Positions 1 to 9,713 are shown, numbered from the stretch's first letter. The stretch: 64,000 bases of DNA from Azolla caroliniana (GCA_043228905.1 JBHGNT010000015.1:2976001-3040000); one strand, 5' to 3'. Translations and numbers: made by a program. Notes: generated by a model not told the origin, from the sequence alone.

Positions 1-1
1 C

Positions 2-196
2 TCGTGGAAGTCAAAACTTTAGGAGTGCACAACCACCTCAACGACCGAAGCGGAATATGTAGGTGCGTTCGACGCGGCAAAAGAAGCTTTATGGCTCGGT
101 CGGCTGGCGCACACGTTTCGACAGGTCGACCCTGACTCGGCTCTAGTTGTCTACAACGATAGTTTGGGTGTTGTTGTTTTGTCAAAAAAGTCGTAG
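2..196 (+). pseudogene. copia RNase H C-terminal remnant
   Basis: Reading from base 2 gives a typical copia RNase H tail: an SWKSKL block, then STTEAEYVGAFDAAKEALWL, then YNDSLGVVVLSKKS before a TAG at 194-196. In an intact element this domain degrades the RNA of the RNA/DNA hybrid during reverse transcription. The copy is broken: an in-frame TAG at 20-22 replaces what is normally a glutamine codon. The rest of pol lies left of the window. It belongs to the same element as the LTR at 479-811. Confidence 0.8.
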
Positions 197-478
197 ATGG
201 AATGACCAGGTGTCTTTCGGTGGATCGTTTCCGGTCCCTTTGGCACCAGATGGGCGTAATGAAAAATCGGTCCGATTAAAGTCGGACACACAACACAGGA
301 TGGTTTCGGACCACCGACATCGGTTCTCTGAGGATCGGCTTCAGCTCTTCTGACCCGATTGGTTCGGTCCTCTGTCTTCGGATCTTGCCGACTCTGACAA
401 AACCGATCTGTCCAATAAACCTTGTATATATACTTGTAATTCTTTAGATAACCCATGTATACGCCCATTACGGGGGAG
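197..478 (+). other. 3' untranslated tail of copia element, polypurine tract
   Basis: No gene is visible here. The stretch runs from the pol stop to the 3' LTR. Its last bases (about 470-478, ACGGGGGAG) form the purine-rich tract expected immediately before a 3' LTR, where plus-strand DNA synthesis starts. Confidence 0.55.
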
Positions 479-669
479 TGTCGAATATGAGTGTATAATG
501 GCCGTATTCACATTATCCCTTTGGACAGCCCAAGTTTGGGCCATTTCTGTAAATAGCATAAAGGGCAGTTGCCCTAGGATAGTCACTATATAAAGTGACT
601 TTGTAACCTTTAGTGAAGGTTGGTTGTCATTTGTAACAGTTGCTGTTGGAATACAACGTTTCCTTTGTG

Positions 670-725
<56 letters not shown>

Positions 726-811
726 TATGTCTATCTTGCTCATGCATACACAGGTTCTTCTTCATCACGAATGTTGCTTGCACTTCCGCATTGACGGCCT
801 TGTCCCCAACA
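479..811 (+). repeat. copia LTR (family A), 3' LTR
   Basis: The LTR starts TGTCGAATATG and ends CCCCAACA, so it has the usual TG...CA ends. It follows a polypurine tract. A diverged relative at 54,503-54,821 shares the order of blocks, including a TATATAAAG-like box, GGGCAGTTGCCCTA and a CT-rich stretch, and is followed by a primer site. That comparison fixes the right edge. A (TC)n microsatellite lies inside. Confidence 0.8.
671..720 (+). repeat. (CT)n microsatellite
   Basis: Uninterrupted CT dinucleotide run of about 25 units inside the LTR. Several other LTRs in the window carry CT/GA runs at a comparable place downstream of the TATA box. Confidence 0.95.
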
Positions 812-930
812 CTCGATACCGTCTGAACCGGGTATGAGCCGAAGCAAACACCGGAGATCGTCCGAACCAGATATCAGCCGAAGCGGACATCCATCGAAAG
901 GAACCGACCTGAGTTGAGCTTGAGGGGGCA
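812..930 (+). other. 3' end of copia family B with polypurine tract
   Basis: Matches 9,598-9,713, the end of the copia element described at 8,725-9,713: the same CCGGAGATCGTCCGAACC and GCTTGAGGGGG blocks. It ends in a polypurine tract (about 918-930). The family A copia apparently inserted just left of it. No gene. Confidence 0.65.
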
Positions 931-1012
931 TGTTGAGAATCAAGCTCAACATACCTTTTGAGAATCTATTATTACTCAAAGGTCAAGAGTCACACCACTA
1001 CTCTCTACACAT
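931..1012 (+). repeat. copia family B LTR fragment
   Basis: Starts TGTTGAGAATCAAGCTCAAC like the complete LTR at 9,714-10,142. It lacks an internal segment of about 18 bases and stops after CTCTCTACACAT, where minus-strand gag sequence begins. It is therefore a truncated LTR joined to an inverted element. Confidence 0.75.
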
Positions 1013-2295
1013 ACATCCTCCGGATTGAGGGCACTAGTTGAGGTAGAGGCCGACATAGAGTTTGCTCTATGTTTCATCATGAACATTCCACCACGGTCAG
1101 AGTTGTGTCCATACATTCCGCCACGATCTTCGTAGTCGGAGTTGTGCCCGTACATTCTGCTATACTCTTTGTAGTCAGAATTGTGCGCGTAATTTGTGAG
1201 TTGTTGGCTTGTGGAAGCCGATTCACGCATCTTCTTTCAACACTCTTCTTCGTGGTGGCCGAGCTTTCCGCAATATCCACATTCGAGTGCGTTTTGATGG
1301 CTCGGGCCGGAGTGGAAGCTCCTCCTTCTTGCGAAGGTTCCTCGTTGGCTTCCATTTTGCGGCCGAACTTGGGAGTTGTTGTCGTAGGTCGGAGCTCGTC
1401 TGCCTTGTCCTTGGCCGAATCGATCTCTCGCTTGTCCACGTCCTCTTCCTCCGTTGGAGTGCGTGTAGAGCATTTGGCCTTCCGAGGCATTGTTCCTTGT
1501 TCGAACATGATTCTCTTCAACCAACAACATGGATTGAAGATCGAAGAAGGAGGGAGGATTCTCCCGTGCTAGTACGACAGTCCGCATCGTGCTGAATCAT
1601 GGTGCAAGGCCGCCGAGGCATATTTGCACCATCTCATCATCGTCCACATTGACGCTTATCGAGCCGAGCGAGTCGCAAAGCTCCTTGATCTTCAAGGTGT
1701 AGCTTGTAATGGACATATCCCGTGGTTGAACATGATTCTCTTCAAACAACAACATGGATTGAAGATCGAAGGAGGGAGGATTCTCCCGTGCTAGTACGGC
1801 AGTCCGCATTGCGCCGAATCGTGGTGCAAGGCCGCCGAGGCATATTTGCACCATCTCATCATCGTCCACATTGACGCTTATTGAGCCAAGCGAGTCGCAA
1901 AGCTCCTTGATCTTCAAGGTGTAGCTTGTAATGGACATATCCCTTTCTTGAATGTTATTCAACTCTTGGCGAAGTTGAAGCTTTCTCGCAATCGTGTTGG
2001 CGGTGAAACTCTTTCGTAGATTCTCCCACGCTTGCTTCGGTGTCTCGGCTTCTTGAATGTAGTTGAGCATGTGGTTGTGAACACATGTCGCCAAGCAATA
2101 CATCACTCGGCTTGCCGCTTGCTCCCACGTTGCATAGTCGGCATCTTCCGGGTTGGGCCGATTTTCTTGTGCTCCTTTGATGTAGCTCCAATAACCTTTG
2201 CCGAAAAGGTATTGGTGCATCTTGTACTCCCAAGATGCAAAGTTGTTGCGATCCACCTTCTCGCTAGGGAGAGCGCTCCCCATTTGAGTATTCAT
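1013..2295 (-). pseudogene. copia gag pseudogene (family B, inverted copy)
   Basis: Retrotransposon capsid gene read leftward from an ATG at 2,295 (MNTQMGSALPSEKVDRNNF). The N-terminal part contains the gag blocks WEYKMHQYLFGKGYWSYI and ATWEQAASRVMYCLATCV. The nucleocapsid part carries a zinc knuckle, CGYCGKLGHHEEEC (CX2CX4HX4C, about 1,240-1,280), which would bind the element RNA. The reading frame is broken by a tandem duplication of about 227 bp (1,503-1,955) that repeats the block from RDMSITSYTL to VCLGGLAP-like sequence, and by a frame change after it. The 3' part runs into an LTR fragment at 1,012, so protease and pol are missing. Confidence 0.85.
1503..1955 (-). repeat. tandem duplication inside gag
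   Basis: Two copies with a period of about 227 bases. The block beginning GAACATGATTCTCTTCAA occurs at about 1,503 and again at about 1,729, and both copies contain GCCGCCGAGGCATATTTGC. The duplication is internal to the gag pseudogene and destroys its frame. Confidence 0.8.
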
Positions 2296-2467
2296 TGTCG
2301 ATGTAGATTTCTTCCTTCTTTTCTTTTCCTTCTCTCTCGAACACGAGCTATGTAGTCGCACTACGATAGCGATGAACCGATTCTTCTTGAACGTCGGCGT
2401 AGAGCACAACACACGATCATGATGAGGCGAGTGGGCTAGATCGAGCTACCAAATCTCTTTGATACCA
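2296..2467 (-). other. copia leader with primer binding site
   Basis: On the minus strand the LTR end is followed directly by TGGTATCAAAG (about 2,457-2,467). This resembles the site complementary to the 3' end of initiator methionine tRNA used by plant copia elements. The leader then runs to the gag ATG. Confidence 0.75.
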
Positions 2468-2920
2468 TGTAAAGAATCGGATATTATTCTTGTGTAGCGG
2501 AAGAGATGTGTGTTATGTGTATGTGTGAGAGGAATTAGAGAAGAGAATAGAAACACAAGATAGATAAGCTAGAGAAATGAAATACTCAAGAAGAAGATGT
2601 ATATTCACAAGTAGAATGAGAAATGAAAATGTAGCATTACAAGGAGTCACAACCAACTTATTATGAAGTATGAGGAGGGTGCTTTATATAGGGTCACCCT
2701 CTATCTTCATTAACTTACAACAACCACTCTCTCTCTTGGGGAATGTGAAGACTCATTGTCATGGGGAATATGTAACTCATTGGTTATGTGTCATAGAATA
2801 TGATTCTATGACACATAGTTAATGTGTAGAGAGTAGTGGTGTGACTCTTGACCTTTGAGTAATCATAGATTCTCAAAGGTGTGTTCACACGTTGTGCTAT
2901 GTTGAGCTTGATTCTCAACA
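2468..2920 (-). repeat. copia family B 5' LTR (inverted)
   Basis: Reverse complement of the same LTR type as 9,714-10,142. On the minus strand it begins TGTTGAGAATCAAGC and ends CGATTCTTTACA, next to the primer site. A TATATAAAG box lies near 2,680-2,690 on the minus strand. Length is 453 bp. Confidence 0.85.
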
Positions 2921-3241
2921 CAATTATTTCGGCCAAATCGGCCACTGCGAGGAGCAATGCTGAAAAAGAAGAAACGAGTCGGCCTCCACAAGTCGACAAC
3001 TGACGAATTACGTCATCAACTCCGAATACGATGATTATGGCAGACTATTCGTAATGAGGCATAGAACGAACTCTATGTCGACCTCCAACTCCGCAAGCGC
3101 CTCCAACTCGAAAGACGTGTGGTTCGTCGATTCCGGCGCCTCACATCACATGACATCTCATGAAGAGTGGTTTTGTGATTTACGAATGCCGGATCGACCC
3201 GGCTTCATAAAGACGGGAGATGACACCACGCACCCCATGAC
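2921..3241 (+). pseudogene. copia gag-protease fragment (family B)
   Basis: Plus-strand piece of the same copia family, abutting the inverted LTR. It encodes a degraded zinc knuckle (YFGQIGHCEEQC, first cysteine lost), a linker, and the aspartic protease active site WFVDSGASHHMT at about 3,120-3,155. It stops in the middle of the protease, where LTR-like sequence begins. It is probably part of the same scrambled element as the reverse-transcriptase fragment at 3,311-3,371. Confidence 0.75.
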
Positions 3242-3304
3242 TATGAGTCTTCACATTCCCTAAGAGAGAGTGCTTGTTGTAGTTAGTTAATGAAGAGAGG
3301 GTTT
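3242..3304 (+). repeat. internal LTR family B fragment
   Basis: The stretch ATGAGTCTTCACATTCC through GTTAATGAAGAGAG matches the middle of the family B LTR (about 9,853-9,915). It is an isolated LTR scrap between two coding fragments. Confidence 0.65.
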
Positions 3305-3310
3305 AGTTAA

Positions 3311-3371
3311 TGAAGGTCAAGTCCCTCCTCTCTGGAAAATTCGAGATGACGGACATGAAGGAGCTCCATTA
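3311..3371 (+). pseudogene. copia reverse transcriptase fragment, left half
   Basis: Encodes KSLLSGKFEMTDMKELHY, the copia reverse-transcriptase block that normally continues FLG. It continues at 8,725 (FLGIEV...), on the other side of the young copia insertion. Removing that element and one CATTA copy restores ELHYFLG exactly. Confidence 0.9.
3367..3371 (+). repeat. target site duplication, left copy (CATTA)
   Basis: CATTA directly precedes the LTR start and recurs at 8,720-8,724 directly after the right LTR. This is the 5-bp duplication usual for copia integrases. Confidence 0.95.
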
Positions 3372-3988
3372 TGTTGGGATTACGGTCCCTTCGGATGGGA
3401 TGGTCGGATGTCGGAGATGAATGCCGACAATCCCGGTTTCGGTTTCGGATCCGGATGACGAAGACCCCGGCTTCGGTGCCGGATGACGAATGTACCCGGA
3501 GAGCGATCCGGATGCAGGGACATATCCGTGAATATGTTCGCTATGGGCCCCTGAGGCCACAGTTGTAAATAGCCCCAAAGTCATATGTGTATAAATATGA
3601 CTTAGGGCAAACAGTTTTAACGTTGCTACTCATTTTTCTGTTTTTCCACTCAAGAGGAGTGAAGAGAGAGCAGTCGTGAGAGAGAGAGAGAGATAGAGCG
3701 CGAGAGAGGAAGAGGTAGACGCCTCTGTGTATTTCCGCCGCTTGTGGCGAGGACAGCGAGCTCAAGGTCGTCGCCTTGCAGCTCGCCATTGTATACTTCT
3801 CTGTATAGTGTTGGTTTGGAGTCTTGTACTCCCGTGGTTTTTCCCGTCTAGGGTTTTCCACGTTAATCCCTGTGTGCTCGCGTTTTTTTTGTTTCTCCGT
3901 GTGGTTCCTATTTTCTGCTGCATTGATCCGCGATTAATCGGTTGTGGCCGAGTGGTGAAGGTGAATCTAGAAGTGTCGATTCCCAACA
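3372..3988 (+). repeat. 5' LTR of the young copia
   Basis: Starts TGTTGGGATTACGG and ends TTCCCAACA, giving a 7-bp inverted end TGTTGGG/CCCAACA. The presumed promoter has TATAAATA at 3,590-3,597, followed by a GA-rich leader. Length 617 bp. Confidence 0.95.
3590..3597 (+). promoter_or_regulatory. TATA box in 5' LTR
   Basis: TATAAATA lies about 220 bp into the LTR, where the U3/R boundary is expected. The same octamer is at 8,320-8,327 in the 3' LTR. It is the likely start region for the genomic RNA. Confidence 0.6.
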
Positions 3989-3991
3989 AAC

Positions 3992-4003
3992 TGGTATCAG
4001 AGC
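3992..4003 (+). other. primer binding site, initiator Met tRNA
   Basis: TGGTATCAGAGC lies three bases after the 5' LTR. It is complementary to the 3' end of plant initiator methionine tRNA, the standard primer for plant copia elements. Confidence 0.9.
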
Positions 4004-4017
4004 GACTGCTGCAGAAA

Positions 4018-7000
4018 ATGGAAGGCGGCGGCAGCGGGCAGCCGGGGATGATGGTGCTGAATGCACAGAATTACGCCGACTGGAAGATCAAGATGGAGGA
4101 TCTTCTGATTGTTCGGGACCTGTACGAATCGATTGACAGGTCGGAAATACCGAAAGGGGTACTTGAGTCGGAGTGGAAGCTCCTGAACCGGAAAGCCGTA
4201 GCGACGATCCGACAATATGTCGATGTAAGCGTCCTACAACATGTGGCAAACGACACCAACGCATATGAGATGTGGAAGAAGCTGTCGGGCCTCTACGAGA
4301 GGAAGAATGCGTTGAACCGGACCTCCCTGATGAGGAAGATAGTGAATCTCAAGTACCGGGACGGCGAGAGTATGGTGGAACACGTAAGCACGTTCATGGG
4401 ATTCGTGAATCAGCTTGCGGCGATCAAGTTCCCGTTGGAGGATGCAATGCAAGCCATCATCCTGATGTGTACATTGCCGGAAAGCTGGGAGAACTTGGTG
4501 GTGACTCTCAGCACCTCGTGCACCGAAGATAACTTGTCCTTACAAACGGTAAAGACAAGTATTCTGAATGAAGAAGCGCGTCGGAGAGATAAGGAACCGG
4601 TCTCCGACCCGAAGATGCTGTTTACCGAATCGGATCGGGGAAGACAATGGAACCGGAGTCCGCAAAGACGGGAGAAGTCGGGGACCCGGTCGCAGTCAAG
4701 AGGAAGGCCCACATGCTTCCACTGTGGGAAGCCGGGGCACTTCCGAAAGAATTGTCGGCATTACCGAAAAGACAATGGAACCGACAACACCGATTCGAAG
4801 AAGTCACCGGAGAGAAACGGTGCATACCGGGGAGCCATGGACCGGAATGGTTCGGATCGGCGAGGGCAGGACCGGAAAGGAACGACGGCACTCGCGGCAA
4901 GTGAAGAGGAGATCATGCTCATCACCGAAGAAGGTGAACTAAACATTGCCGGCGATGAGACGACCTGGGTGGTCGATTCCGGAGCATCGTTCCACCTGAC
5001 CCCGGAGAGAAGATACTTCTCATCCTACACAGCCGGCGAGCATGGCTGTGTTCGGATGGGAAATGAAGGTACGTGCCGGATTGCCGGCATCGGAGACGTG
5101 TGGTTGACAACCCCGACCGGATGCAAAATGCTGCTGAAGGATGTCCGACACGTTCCGGAGGTTCGATTGAACCTGATTTCGGCCGGGAGGCTAGACGATG
5201 AAGGCTACACAGGTAGCATCCGGAACGGCGTAATGAAGTTCAGCAAGGGGAACCTGATAGTGGCTCGGGCCCGGAAAGACAACACACTGTACCTGATGAA
5301 TGCCCGGTTATGTCCGGAAGAGTTGAATGTGGCAGCCGACACTGCCGGTGAGCTGTGGCACAAAAGACTGTGTCACATGAGTGAGAAGGGGATGAAGAGG
5401 CTTGCAGAAGACAACCTCATCCCAGTGAAGCATGTGCACCTGGAGAAGTGCACCGATTGCCTGGCCGGTAAGCAGAACCGAACCTCCTTCCACTCAAGGC
5501 CACCGACGAGACGTAGCGCACCATTGGAGTTGGTGCACACTGACGTGTGTCAGGTAGAGACGAAGTCACATGGCGGAGCCCAGTACTTCGTAACATTCAT
5601 CGATGATCACAGCCGGAAGCTGTGGACGGCACCGTTGAAGACAAAGGACCAAGTGTTGTGCGTCTTCAAAGAACTCCACGCGAGAGTGGAAAGGGAATCC
5701 GGCAAGAAGCTGAAAGCGATACGAGCGGATAACGGAGGGGAATACCGGGGGCAGTTCCAGGAGTACTGTCGCTCGAAGGGAATCCGACTCGAGTTTACTG
5801 TGCCGAAGACGCCGGAACTGAACGGGTTGGCCGAGAGGATGAACCGAACCATAATGGAGAGGGTCCGGAGTATGCTGGCGCATGCGAAATTACCCAAGGG
5901 GTTTTGGGCTGAGGCAATGTCGACGGCGACATACGTGATAAACAGATCACCCTCAGTACCTTTGGACGGAGACACGCCGCAGAAAGTGTGGACCGGTAAG
6001 GAAGTGTCCTACCGGCATCTGAAGGTGTTCGGGTGTCTCGCCTACGTGCATGTGGCAAAGGACCGGAGAGGAAAGCTAGATCCAAAGACCCGGCCATGCA
6101 TATTCCTCGGTTACGGCGATGACGAGTTCGGCTACCGAGTATGGGACCCGGTCGACAAGAAGATATTCAGGAGTCGAGACATCATCTTCATGGAGGACAA
6201 GACACTAGCCGACTGGGAGTCGGAGAAGAAGGTAAAGAGCTCCAAGTCGACCGGTGAGGATCAACTCTACAAGGAGCAGTCCCGACCGGCAAGGGACCGG
6301 TTAGCACTCGAGGATCCGGCCGAAGACGGTGAAGAAACAGAACCGGCCGAAGAAGATGAAAACGATACCGGAACCGGCCCCGATCCCGAAATGGATTCAG
6401 ATGAAGAAGAATCGGAAGAACCGGTTACCGAAGCTCCGGAACGGAGATATCCTCTAAGAGAGAGAAGGGCCCCCCGGAGATTTCCGGAACCAGAGCATGT
6501 GCTGCTAACCGACGAAGGGGAGCCGGAGAGCTTTGAAGAAGCAAAGCATGACACCCAGAGCCGCAGGTGGTTGAGTGCCATGCAGGACGAAATGGATTCC
6601 CTGCATGAGAACCACACATATGAACTTGTGGAGTTGCCGAAAGGAAAGCGGGAACTTCGAAACAAGTGGGTGTTCAAGCTGAAACCGAGAGATGCCGGAA
6701 ACCCCCCGAGATACAAAGCCAGGATCGTGGTGAAGGGGTTTCAGCAGAAGAAGGGCGTCGACTTCGACGAGATATTTGCCCCGGTAGTGAAGATGACCTC
6801 CATCCGGACGGTGCTGAGCATAGCGGCAAGCATGGACCTCGAGGTAGAACAGATGGACGTGAAGACGGCATTCCTTCACGGTGACCTCGATGAAGAGATC
6901 TACATGCAGCAACCGGAAGGATTCGAGAAGAAAGGGAAGGAGCACCTGGTATGCCGATTGAAGAAGAGCCTTTACGGACTGAAGCAGGCTCCCCGGCAAT

Positions 7001-8091
7001 GGTACCGGAAGTTCGACTCCTTCATGACCGATGAAGGGTACCTCAAAACGCAGTCCGACCACTGCGTATTTGTGAAGAAGTTCGAAGGAGGAGACTTTCT
7101 AATACTCCTCCTGTACGTGGACGACATGTTGATCGTCGGACGGGACCAGGTCAAGATACGGATGCTGAAGAAGGCTCTTCACCGAACCTTTTCAATGAAG
7201 GACCTGGGTCCGGCGAGACAAATACTAGGGATGCACATCATCCGGGACCGGAAGAAGAAGCAGTTGTGGCTGTCACAGGAGAAGTACGTGACGAAGGTGC
7301 TTCACCGGTTCAACATGTCGGAAGCAAGACCGGTCGGATCGACCCTCCCGGCAAACTGCAAGCTGTCCAGCAAGCAAAGTCCCAAGACAAAGGCTGAAAA
7401 GGAGGATATGATGAAAGTGCCGTATGCCTCAGCCGTCGGGAGCTTGATGTACGCCATGGTGTGTACGAGACCGGACATAGGATATGCAGTCGGAGTGGTG
7501 AGCCGGTACATGAGCAATCCCGGCAAAGAGCATTGGAACGCGGCCAAGTGGATACTCCGATACCTGAAGGGCACGGCAAACGTGTGCCTCCGATTCGGCT
7601 CCGGTAAGCCCGAACTCGACGGCTTCACCGATTCGGATATGTCGGCTGATGCAGATACCAGCCGGTCCACATCAGGGTATGTGATGACATATGCAGGGGG
7701 AGCTGTTTCGTGGCAGTCGAGGCTGCAGAAGACGGTTGCGTTGTCAACCACGGAGGCGGAGTACATGGCGGCTGTTGAAGCCGGCAAGGAAATAATATGG
7801 ATGAAGGACTTCATTGGAGAGCTCGGTATCCGGCAGGAGGAGTACCGACTCTACTGCGACAGTCAGAGTGCAATCCACCTTGCGAAGAACGCGGCCTATC
7901 ACTCCCGGACGAAGCACATCCAGCGAAGATATCACTGGATCCGGGAAAGGATAGAAGACAAGGAGTTCGTGCTGACAAAGATCCACACGGACGAGAACGG
8001 GTCGGATATGCTGACCAAGGTCCTCACACCCGACAAGCTGGAAGCATGCCGGAAGAGGATCGGATTGGAGAGACATCCCATGCCGAAGTGA
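4018..8091 (+). CDS. copia gag-pol polyprotein, intact
   Basis: A single open frame of 1,357 codons. The ATG at 4,018 (MEGGGSGQPGMMVLNAQNY) was chosen because it is the first one after the primer site; the frame stays open upstream into the LTR only by chance. Domains in order: gag (about residues 1-230); zinc knuckle CFHCGKPGHFRKNC (233-246); aspartic protease VVDSGAS with D320; integrase zinc region from about 445; integrase core with D509, D571 and E606, so the last pair has the D35E spacing; reverse transcriptase from about 880 with YVDD at 1,033-1,036; RNase H with D1205, the TEAEY block and YCDSQ. The order protease-integrase-RT-RNase H defines Ty1/copia. The protein would assemble into particles, copy the RNA and integrate the DNA. 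No stop, frameshift or lost catalytic residue is seen. Confidence 0.97.
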   Translation: MEGGGSGQPGMMVLNAQNYADWKIKMEDLLIVRDLYESIDRSEIPKGVLESEWKLLNRKAVATIRQYVDVSVLQHVANDTNAYEMWKKLSGLYERKNALNRTSLMRKIVNLKYRDGESMVEHVSTFMGFVNQLAAIKFPLEDAMQAIILMCTLPESWENLVVTLSTSCTEDNLSLQTVKTSILNEEARRRDKEPVSDPKMLFTESDRGRQWNRSPQRREKSGTRSQSRGRPTCFHCGKPGHFRKNCRHYRKDNGTDNTDSKKSPERNGAYRGAMDRNGSDRRGQDRKGTTALAASEEEIMLITEEGELNIAGDETTWVVDSGASFHLTPERRYFSSYTAGEHGCVRMGNEGTCRIAGIGDVWLTTPTGCKMLLKDVRHVPEVRLNLISAGRLDDEGYTGSIRNGVMKFSKGNLIVARARKDNTLYLMNARLCPEELNVAADTAGELWHKRLCHMSEKGMKRLAEDNLIPVKHVHLEKCTDCLAGKQNRTSFHSRPPTRRSAPLELVHTDVCQVETKSHGGAQYFVTFIDDHSRKLWTAPLKTKDQVLCVFKELHARVERESGKKLKAIRADNGGEYRGQFQEYCRSKGIRLEFTVPKTPELNGLAERMNRTIMERVRSMLAHAKLPKGFWAEAMSTATYVINRSPSVPLDGDTPQKVWTGKEVSYRHLKVFGCLAYVHVAKDRRGKLDPKTRPCIFLGYGDDEFGYRVWDPVDKKIFRSRDIIFMEDKTLADWESEKKVKSSKSTGEDQLYKEQSRPARDRLALEDPAEDGEETEPAEEDENDTGTGPDPEMDSDEEESEEPVTEAPERRYPLRERRAPRRFPEPEHVLLTDEGEPESFEEAKHDTQSRRWLSAMQDEMDSLHENHTYELVELPKGKRELRNKWVFKLKPRDAGNPPRYKARIVVKGFQQKKGVDFDEIFAPVVKMTSIRTVLSIAASMDLEVEQMDVKTAFLHGDLDEEIYMQQPEGFEKKGKEHLVCRLKKSLYGLKQAPRQWYRKFDSFMTDEGYLKTQSDHCVFVKKFEGGDFLILLLYVDDMLIVGRDQVKIRMLKKALHRTFSMKDLGPARQILGMHIIRDRKKKQLWLSQEKYVTKVLHRFNMSEARPVGSTLPANCKLSSKQSPKTKAEKEDMMKVPYASAVGSLMYAMVCTRPDIGYAVGVVSRYMSNPGKEHWNAAKWILRYLKGTANVCLRFGSGKPELDGFTDSDMSADADTSRSTSGYVMTYAGGAVSWQSRLQKTVALSTTEAEYMAAVEAGKEIIWMKDFIGELGIRQEEYRLYCDSQSAIHLAKNAAYHSRTKHIQRRYHWIRERIEDKEFVLTKIHTDENGSDMLTKVLTPDKLEACRKRIGLERHPMPK

Positions 8092-8101
8092 AGGGGGAGT
8101 T
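8091..8101 (+). other. polypurine tract
   Basis: AAGGGGGAGTT overlaps the last base of the stop codon and abuts the 3' LTR. It is the expected primer site for plus-strand DNA. Confidence 0.85.
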
Positions 8102-8719
8102 TGTTGGGATTACGGTCCCTTCGGATGGGATGGTCGGATGTCGGAGATGAATGCCGACAATCCCGGTTTCGGTTTCGGATCCGGATGACGAAGACCCCGG
8201 CTTCGGTGCCGGATGACGAATGTACCCGGAGAGCGATCCGGATGCAGGGACATATCCGTGAATATGTTCGCTATGGGCCCCTGAGGCCACAGTTGTAAAT
8301 AGCCCCAAAGTCATATGTGTATAAATATGACTTAGGGCAAACAGTTTTAACGTTGCTACTCATTTTTCTGTTTTTCCACTCAAGAGGAGTGAAGAGAGAG
8401 CAGCCGTGAGAGAGAGAGAGAGATAGAGCGCGAGAGAGGAAGAGGTAGACGCCTCTGTGTATTTCCGCCGCCTGTGGCGAGGACAACGAGCTCAAGGTCG
8501 TCGCCTTGCAGCTCGCCATTGTATACTTCTCTGTATAGTGTTGGTTTGGAGTCTTGTACTCCCGTGGTTTTTCCCGTCTAGGGTTTTCCACGTTAATCCC
8601 TGTGTGCTCGCGTTTTTTTTTGTTTCTCCGTGTGGTTCCTATTTTCTGCTGCATTGATCCGCGATTAATCGGTTGTGGCCGAGTGGTGAAGGTGAATCTA
8701 GAAGTGTCGATTCCCAACA
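8102..8719 (+). repeat. 3' LTR of the young copia
   Basis: A 618-bp copy of the 5' LTR with the same ends. Three substitutions and one extra T in the T-run near 8,611-8,620 separate the two. Followed by CATTA at 8,720-8,724. Confidence 0.95.
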
Positions 8720-8724
8720 CATTA

Positions 8725-9580
8725 TTTCCTTGGCATCGAAGTAATTCAGATTCAGTCCGGCATTATGATCTCTCAACGGCACTACATTCTCAACTTGTTA
8801 TACAAGTTCCAGATGACTGAGTGCAAATCGGTCGCTACGCCTCTCGATCGAAACCTGAAACTAGATGCTAACTCCGGCACAGATGAGTGCGAGCCGACCC
8901 AATATCGTCAACTGATCGGGAGCCTCATCTATCTCACGATCACTCGACCCGACCTTAACTATCCAGTTGGACTCCTCAGCCAATTCATGCAAAAACCACG
9001 TGACATTCACTTGGATTGCGCTAAGCGAGTATTACGATACGTGAGCGACACAATGGATTACGACGTTCTCTACGCATTGGCCACACCAATACGACTCGAA
9101 GGGTACACAGACACGGACTGGGCATGCTACAAAGTTGATCGACGATCGACCTCCGGATTTGTCTTTTTGCTCGGTAGCGAAGCAATATCTTGGAGTAGTA
9201 AGAAGCAGCCTACCGTCGCACTTTCGAGTTCGGAGGCCAAATATAGGGGAGCAACTATAGCTGCATGTGAGGCTGTATGGCTCAAGAGGATTTTGAAGGA
9301 TCTGGGCGTCCCCATCAAGGATCTGACTCCCATTTACTGTGACAACATGAGTACTATATATCTGGCTCGGAACCCAGTGTTCCATGCACGCACAAACCAT
9401 ATCGAAGTGCACTATCACTTCATTTGAGAGCGCGTACAAGCTAGAGATGTCAACCGTCAACACATCAACACGAATCTTCAGACGACCAACGTCTTCACCA
9501 AAACCTTAGGAGCCGACAAGCTTCGGCAATTCATGTTGGACCTTGGATTGAGAATCCTTGACTTGCCAAGCTTGAGGGGG
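8725..9580 (+). pseudogene. copia RT/RNase H, right half of interrupted element
   Basis: Continues the reverse transcriptase cut at 3,371. It reads FLGIEV, then SQRHYILNLLYKFQM, then the RNase H blocks YTDTDWACYKVDRRSTSGF, SEAKYRGA and YCDNMSTIYLARNPVFHARTNHIE. Near the end an in-frame TGA (9,425-9,427) follows HYHFI, where an arginine CGA is usual, consistent with CpG decay. The frame then continues through TNVFTKTLGADKLRQF, so the stop is probably a late mutation. The element ends in the 3' LTR at 9,714. Confidence 0.9.
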
Positions 9581-9713
9581 AGTACAAAAGAGAATCAGAT
9601 ACTGTCCAAACCGGGTACGAGCCGAAGTAGACACCGGAGATCGTCCGAACCGGATACCAACCGAAGCGGACATCAATCAAAAGGAACCAACCCGAGATGA
9701 GCTTGAGGGGGCG
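9581..9713 (+). other. 3' untranslated region and polypurine tracts
   Basis: Contains two copies of the purine-rich block GCTTGAGGGGG (about 9,570-9,582 and 9,701-9,713). Only the second abuts the LTR. No gene. Confidence 0.6.

Larger units (their letters stand above)
3372..8719 (+). mobile_element. complete young Ty1/copia retrotransposon
   Basis: This 5,348-bp element has every expected part in order: 5' LTR (3,372-3,988), primer site (3,992-4,003), one open gag-pol frame (4,018-8,091), polypurine tract (8,091-8,101), 3' LTR (8,102-8,719) and CATTA duplications. By eye the two LTRs differ at three bases (about 3,672, 3,732 and 3,747 against their partners) and by one T in a T-run. LTRs are identical at insertion, so about 0.5% divergence means recent movement. 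It is inserted in the reverse-transcriptase gene of an older copia. It could still be autonomous; nothing in the coding frame argues against it. Confidence 0.95.

Noticed and set aside
620-837. Open frames encoding poly-SLSL and similar through dinucleotide runs
   Set aside because: They come from (CT)n or (GA)n microsatellites, which are open in several frames. The same applies at 11,147-11,365, 39,569-39,763 and 45,162-45,401.
3727-4017. Upstream extension of the copia open frame into the LTR
   Set aside because: The 97 extra codons lie in the LTR and across the primer site; domain alignment and leader structure favour the ATG at 4,018.
6267-7062. Long antisense open frames under the young copia gene
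   Set aside because: They are shadows of the strongly conserved, GC-rich gag-pol frame on the plus strand and have no independent support.
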